Of a stretch of DNA of 10,309 nucleotides, positions 7,092 through 10,309 are shown piece by piece; the first letter of the stretch is position 1, and each line of letters begins with the position of its first letter. The position numbers and the translations under genes are program-made. Location: contig JAJBVQ010000133.1 in the NCBI GenBank assembly GCA_020859745.1, forward strand, positions 1 through 10,309, given 5' to 3'. The notes below the pieces were generated by a model, which worked only from the letters and a program-made list of their open reading frames with translations, did not search any database and was not told the DNA's origin. The stretch comes from Rikenellaceae bacterium (GTDB lineage: Bacteria; Bacteroidota; Bacteroidia; Bacteroidales; Rikenellaceae).

Positions 7092-9335
7092 CTACTCTTC
7101 CTCTTCCGAGATAAAGTGCTTCTGCGCTTTTAGCAGGTTCCTCGATTGGAGTACCATGGTCTTGGTCTCTGTGATAATATCCAGGTAAAGCATGCTGCTG
7201 CGGGAACTCGAAGCGTTGTCCCGCACCCGGTAGATCTGGTTCTTAATCGCTTTGGCCAACGTTTCGAACAGCTGGTCGCGGTGCATCAGCGTCTCGTCCA
7301 AGTTGCTGAAATCCTTGGTTTGGAGCATCCGGATGATCTCGTCGTAGATAGCCGAAACCCGTTTGTTGATCTCCTGCAGGTCGGCCAGCTGTTCGGGACT
7401 CAGCCCTTCGTGGTTGTTGTCGATATGCTCGAAACTCGGCCGCGTGATATGCACCAGCGCCTTGGCGACTTCGTTCACGTAGTCGGCCACCTGCACGTAA
7501 TAGTGTCCCGTGTCGATGTTGTTCGCCTCCAGTTTGCGCAGGATCGGCAGCAGGCGGTATTTACGCTCGTGCGCCTCCTGGTACATCTGCTCCGCCGCCC
7601 GCATGGTTTCTTTCAGTTTGCGGCGGTCTTCATTGGCAAGCCCGTCCAGCGTGTCGCTGTAGAGCTTGGTCATCGTCTGCATGGCGTTGCAGATCTCCTG
7701 GGTCGATTCGTCGATAATATTCAGCTCTTTATCATCCGCTTTGTAATAGGCTTGGCGGGCGGCCGCTTTTTTCTGCCGGCGCGAGAAGAGGACTTTGCTT
7801 TGGAACAGGATGAAGGCGCAGACTGCCGCCAGTACGAAAATGGCGATATTGCCGCCGTACATCAAAACCATGCCCACGATAAACGCTACCGTAAATGCCA
7901 CCGCCGCCGTCAGGAACCAGCCCGATATAACGGTCAGCACGCCTGTTATGCGATACACGGCGCTCTCGCGACCCCACGCCCGGTCGGCCAGCGACGAACC
8001 CATCGCCACCATAAAGGTCACGTAGGTGGTCGAAAGCGGCAGCCGCAGCGACGTCGCCGATGCGATCAGGATAGAGGCCACGGAGAGATTGACGGTCGCG
8101 CGGATCAGGTCGAACGGGGCTTTCTCTTCCGCTTCGATCACCGCCATCGGTTCGAAACGCCGTTCGATAAAGCGCTGTGCCCGTTCCGGCACGTATTTCG
8201 CGAATTTCTTATTGAAATTGACCGCTCCACGCACGATCGCCCGCGAAAGTGAAGTGGAGCCGAACCGCTCTACCCCATCGTCCTGCCGGGCCAGATTGAT
8301 CTCGGTATCCGAAACCGACCGCGCTTTTTTCGACAGCCAGATGGTCGTGACCATGATCAACCCCCCGATAAAGAGAATCAGCGGGTTGGCGGGCACTGCC
8401 CCCGCAAGGGCCGACATTTTCAGGGTCGAGACATCCACCCCGGCCGCAGCCGCAGTCGAAGCAATGTGGTAGGAGTCGAATCCCGCCACGAATACCCCGA
8501 TGAAGTTCACCAGGTCGTTCCCGGCGAAGGCGAGCGCCAGCGAAAGCGTTCCCGCCAGCACGGTCAGCCGGAGAATATTCAGCCGCAGCAGGTACTGCAC
8601 CAAGGCCATCAGGATGGTCCAGCCGATGAAACAGTAGACCAGCAGCTGGAAAGTATGGGCGTTCATCCACTCCATCGCCTCGTGGGGCATGATCGCCGTG
8701 TCTTTCAGCCCCTTGAAGATGGCGAAATACGAAATGGCGGTCAAAGCGATGCCGCACCACAGCGGGCCGATGTAGCGGAACGATTTCTGGTAATGGAATG
8801 AGAAGATCACGCGGGTCACGTACATCACCACGGTACCGGTAATGAATGCGACGATCACGGATGTCAATATCCCCGATATAATCCCCAATGCCTTACCGGA
8901 ATTGATGTATATGGGCAGTTCCGCCATACTCCCGCCTGCATTCCAGATTTTTACAAGCGCCACAGCTACGGCCGATCCCAGCAGTTCGAACACGAGGGAT
9001 ACGGTGGTGGAGGTGGGCAGGCCGAACGTGTTGAACATATCCAGCAGGATCACGTCGGTGAACATGACCGCCAGGAAGATCATCATCATTTCGTGGAAGT
9101 AGAAGTTCTCGGGATAAAAAACTCCCCGGCGTGCCACTTCCATCATACCGCTGGAAAAAATGGAGCCGAGGAGGATACCTGCCGATGCTACGAGGAGAAT
9201 GACGTACCGCGGGGCGGCTTTGGAGCCGAGGGCGGAGTTGAGGAAATTGACGGCGTCGTTCGAAACTCCCACGATCAGGTCGGAGACTGCCAGCGCCATA
9301 AGAATTACTACGACAACCAGATAGATATTGTCCAT
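7092..9335 (-). CDS. PiT-family inorganic phosphate transporter with C-terminal PhoU-like domain
   Basis: This 747-aa inner-membrane carrier should take up phosphate (as metal-phosphate or ion-coupled in the PiT family). It has about a dozen hydrophobic segments between residues 4 and 512. The two inverted PiT repeats show as GVSNDAVNFLNSALGSKAA (23-41) and AGNDLVNFIGVFVAGF (271-286), each with the conserved Asn-Asp, and as PTSTTVSLVFELLG (107-120) and LPLSTTYVTFMVAMGSSLADR (432-452). A charged cytosolic loop lies at about 335-405. Residues about 530-747 are a soluble helical region (repeated charged helices, ending SEEEE) like PhoU/DUF47 regulators, fused to the carrier; this long form is common in Bacteroidota. 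The fused part may gate transport in response to phosphate state, which is inferred. No pst genes are in the window. The stop is TAG. The start MDNIYLVVVV leads straight into the first membrane helix. Confidence 0.93.
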   Translation of the reverse strand: MDNIYLVVVVILMALAVSDLIVGVSNDAVNFLNSALGSKAAPRYVILLVASAGILLGSIFSSGMMEVARRGVFYPENFYFHEMMMIFLAVMFTDVILLDMFNTFGLPTSTTVSLVFELLGSAVAVALVKIWNAGGSMAELPIYINSGKALGIISGILTSVIVAFITGTVVMYVTRVIFSFHYQKSFRYIGPLWCGIALTAISYFAIFKGLKDTAIMPHEAMEWMNAHTFQLLVYCFIGWTILMALVQYLLRLNILRLTVLAGTLSLALAFAGNDLVNFIGVFVAGFDSYHIASTAAAAGVDVSTLKMSALAGAVPANPLILFIGGLIMVTTIWLSKKARSVSDTEINLARQDDGVERFGSTSLSRAIVRGAVNFNKKFAKYVPERAQRFIERRFEPMAVIEAEEKAPFDLIRATVNLSVASILIASATSLRLPLSTTYVTFMVAMGSSLADRAWGRESAVYRITGVLTVISGWFLTAAVAFTVAFIVGMVLMYGGNIAIFVLAAVCAFILFQSKVLFSRRQKKAAARQAYYKADDKELNIIDESTQEICNAMQTMTKLYSDTLDGLANEDRRKLKETMRAAEQMYQEAHERKYRLLPILRKLEANNIDTGHYYVQVADYVNEVAKALVHITRPSFEHIDNNHEGLSPEQLADLQEINKRVSAIYDEIIRMLQTKDFSNLDETLMHRDQLFETLAKAIKNQIYRVRDNASSSRSSMLYLDIITETKTMVLQSRNLLKAQKHFISEEEE

Positions 9336-9386
9336 AAGGTGTTGGTTATGATTTCGGTGTCAGGCGCATTCGTAAAAAATGCTGTG

Positions 9387-9417
9387 CGAAAGTACCGAAT
9401 TAATCTTAATTTAACAA
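9387..9417 (-). promoter_or_regulatory. Candidate promoter of the phosphate transporter gene
   Basis: On the minus strand, TACTTTCG (9387-9394) resembles the -7 box TAnnTTTG with one mismatch. A TTG (complement of 9415-9417) lies 20 bp upstream as the -33 element, in an AT-rich stretch that contrasts with the GC-rich surroundings. The start codon is about 50 bp downstream. The position between ruvA and the transporter gene fits an independent promoter. Confidence 0.5.
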
Positions 9418-9426
9418 TATCTTAAC

Positions 9427-9449
9427 CCGCCGCCGGGCGCTCCGGGCGG
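9427..9449 (-). terminator. GC-rich imperfect hairpin downstream of ruvA, possible weak terminator
   Basis: CCGCC and CGG pair with CCG and GGCGG across a short loop, with a 2-base bulge. It lies 3 bp past the ruvA stop. There is no clear T-run on the minus strand, so termination may be weak, and some read-through from ruvA into the transporter gene is possible. Confidence 0.35.
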
Positions 9450-9452
9450 TCG

Positions 9453-10043
9453 TTACAGCTGGGTAAGGGCCTGGCGGATAATAGCTTCTGCGGTGAGCGA
9501 GGGGTTCTCGCCGTAGATGGATTTAACGATTTTTTCACATGCCGATTTCGGATAGCCGAGGATGGTCAGCGCCGATACGGCCTCTTCGATATTCTCGGTC
9601 ATTTCGGCGAAGATGCCGGGGGCCGATTCGGAGATGGCCGCCACGTTCAGCACTTTGTTTTTCAGGTCGACGATGGCCCGCTCGGCGGTCTTGGCGCCGA
9701 TCCCCTTGACGCTTTTCAGCGCCCCCACGTTCCCGGTGGCGATGATCTGCACCATGTCCTCCACCCCGTAGGACGAGAGCATAATCCGGGCGGTGTTGGC
9801 CCCGATCCCGGAGACGGAGATCAGCAGGCGGAACAGCTCGCGTTCTTTCTGCTGGTGGAAACCGAAGAATATCTGGGCGTCCTCGCGCTGAATATGGTGG
9901 ATATAGAGGGTCGTTTCGGTCAGGCTGCCGAGCGCCGTAAAGGTTTGCAGCGATATTTGCAGCATATAGCCGATGCCGCCCGCCTCGATCACGGCATAGG
10001 TAGGGGTCAGCTCGGCGATTCTGCCTTTGATATATTCGTACAT
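9453..10043 (-). CDS. ruvA: Holliday junction branch migration protein RuvA
   Basis: This 196-aa protein is close to the usual RuvA length (about 200). RuvA tetramers bind four-way DNA junctions and load the RuvB motor for branch migration, with RuvC cutting the junction. Domain I (1-63) is the OB fold, starting MYEYIKGRIAELTPTYAVIEAGGIGY. Domain II has the two helix-hairpin-helix motifs, LISVSGIGANTA (74-85) and LKSVKGIGAKTAERAI (109-124). Domain III (about 151-196), the RuvB-binding three-helix part, has ALTILGYPKSACEKIV. I chose the start MYEYIKGRI (ATG at 10043, complement) because RuvA proteins begin this way; an upstream extension in the same frame reads as unrelated sequence. ruvB and ruvC are not in the window. 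The gene is the first of a minus-strand pair with the phosphate transporter, which has its own promoter candidate. Confidence 0.97.
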   Translation of the reverse strand: MYEYIKGRIAELTPTYAVIEAGGIGYMLQISLQTFTALGSLTETTLYIHHIQREDAQIFFGFHQQKERELFRLLISVSGIGANTARIMLSSYGVEDMVQIIATGNVGALKSVKGIGAKTAERAIVDLKNKVLNVAAISESAPGIFAEMTENIEEAVSALTILGYPKSACEKIVKSIYGENPSLTAEAIIRQALTQL

Positions 10044-10075
10044 GGTGTGCGGATTTTTTAATTTCGAACCGGAGA

Positions 10076-10083
10076 CAAAGGTA
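10076..10083 (-). promoter_or_regulatory. Candidate -7 element (TACCTTTG) of ruvA
   Basis: On the minus strand, TACCTTTG matches the Bacteroidota -7 consensus TAnnTTTG exactly and lies 32 bp before the ruvA start codon. No exact TTG is found at -33 (a TTTC lies near the expected place), so the promoter is only moderately supported. Confidence 0.45.
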
Positions 10084-10163
10084 ACTTTTTCCTCCCGATT
10101 TCGGGAAAGGGGGCGGCGGATGGAATATTTTTGCCATATTTGCAGAATATAAACTGCGCCTCG

Positions 10164-10186
10164 GCAATCCAAGCAAGCTTGATTGC
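10164..10186. repeat. Imperfect palindrome over the -33 region of the divergent promoter
   Basis: GCAATCCAAG (10164-10173) is the inverted partner of CTTGATTGC (10178-10186), with one unpaired C and a CAAG spacer. It overlaps the -33 TTG of the promoter at 10179-10207. It could be an operator, a hairpin at the 5' side of the transcription unit, or a promoter-linked repeat of the kind I recall seeing upstream of Bacteroidales genes; the last is from memory and unverified. Confidence 0.5.
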
Positions 10187-10207
10187 GCTCGGTTTGTATT
10201 ATATTTG
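10179..10207 (+). promoter_or_regulatory. Bacteroidota-type promoter for the partial gene at 10246
   Basis: TATATTTG (10200-10207) is an exact match to the -7 consensus TAnnTTTG. TTG at 10179-10181 lies 18 bp upstream, with a second TTG at 10183-10185. The ATG at 10246 is 38 bp downstream, leaving an untranslated leader of about 30 nt. Confidence 0.65.
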
Positions 10208-10245
10208 TATCCTAAATCGGAAACTCAATCATTTTTAACGGAAAT

Positions 10246-10309
10246 ATGAACAGGACTAAACTCAACATCGTATCTTTTGCGGCTGTGGCTGCCATGGGGC
10301 TTACTATGC
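10246..10309 (+). CDS. Start of a secreted protein, cut by the window end
   Basis: Only 21 codons are visible: MNRTKLNIVSFAAVAAMGLTM. A basic n-region followed by a hydrophobic Ala/Val/Met stretch looks like a Sec signal peptide; no lipobox Cys is reached. The ATG follows a good promoter at a normal distance, and the gene is divergent from ruvA. The product cannot be identified from this fragment. Confidence 0.6.
   Translation, partial: MNRTKLNIVSFAAVAAMGLTM

Noticed and set aside
7146..8252. Long plus-strand open frame of 368 codons opposite the phosphate transporter gene
   Set aside because: It is antisense to a clear PiT gene. Its His/Arg/Val-rich composition is typical of a shadow frame in GC-rich DNA, and it shows no recognisable family.
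10093..10104. CCCGA-TT-TCGGG hairpin upstream of ruvA
   Set aside because: A 5-bp stem with a 2-base loop is too short and strained to call a regulatory structure.

Overview
The window looks like chromosomal DNA from a member of the Bacteroidota, most likely a gut Bacteroidales. The GC-rich codon use and gene content would fit Alistipes or another Rikenellaceae, but the genus is an inference. The grounds are a fimbrillin-type lipoprotein locus with a DUF3575 protein, a long PiT phosphate carrier with a PhoU-like tail, a secreted GH35 beta-galactosidase, little Shine-Dalgarno signal, and promoter candidates of the Bacteroidota type (-7 TAnnTTTG, -33 TTG).

Positions 1-4577, plus strand, hold a fimbria-type operon. 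It encodes a DUF3575 envelope protein with an OmpA-like N-terminal part, a FimB/Mfa2- or DUF5119-like lipoprotein, and two tandem paralogous fimbrillin-family lipoproteins. The first fimbrillin is broken by a single in-frame TAG at 3324-3326. Its remaining codons stay open and match the paralogue. The TAG aligns with a Leu codon (TTG) there, so one T-to-A change would explain it. A strong intrinsic terminator at 4611-4655 closes the operon.

Positions 4706-7021, plus strand, encode a secreted GH35 beta-galactosidase with a C-terminal discoidin (CBM32-like) domain, probably acting on host or dietary glycans in the periplasm or at the surface. A perfect 14-bp hairpin with a GAAA loop (7043-7074) separates it from the convergent phosphate transporter gene.

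Positions 7092-10043, minus strand, hold a PiT-family phosphate transporter fused to a PhoU-like helical domain, and upstream of it ruvA, the Holliday-junction recognition subunit. Each has its own promoter candidate. The 202-bp gap at 10044-10245 is a divergent promoter region. It carries a good Bacteroidota promoter with an imperfect palindrome over its -33 element, driving a secreted protein that is cut off by the window end (10246-10309).

Most of the window is ordinary core and accessory Bacteroidales content. I found no clearly new system. The points worth a second look are the amber-interrupted fimbrillin, the fact that both fimbrillins lie in one frame broken only by TAG codons, and the palindrome-plus-promoter module at 10164-10207.
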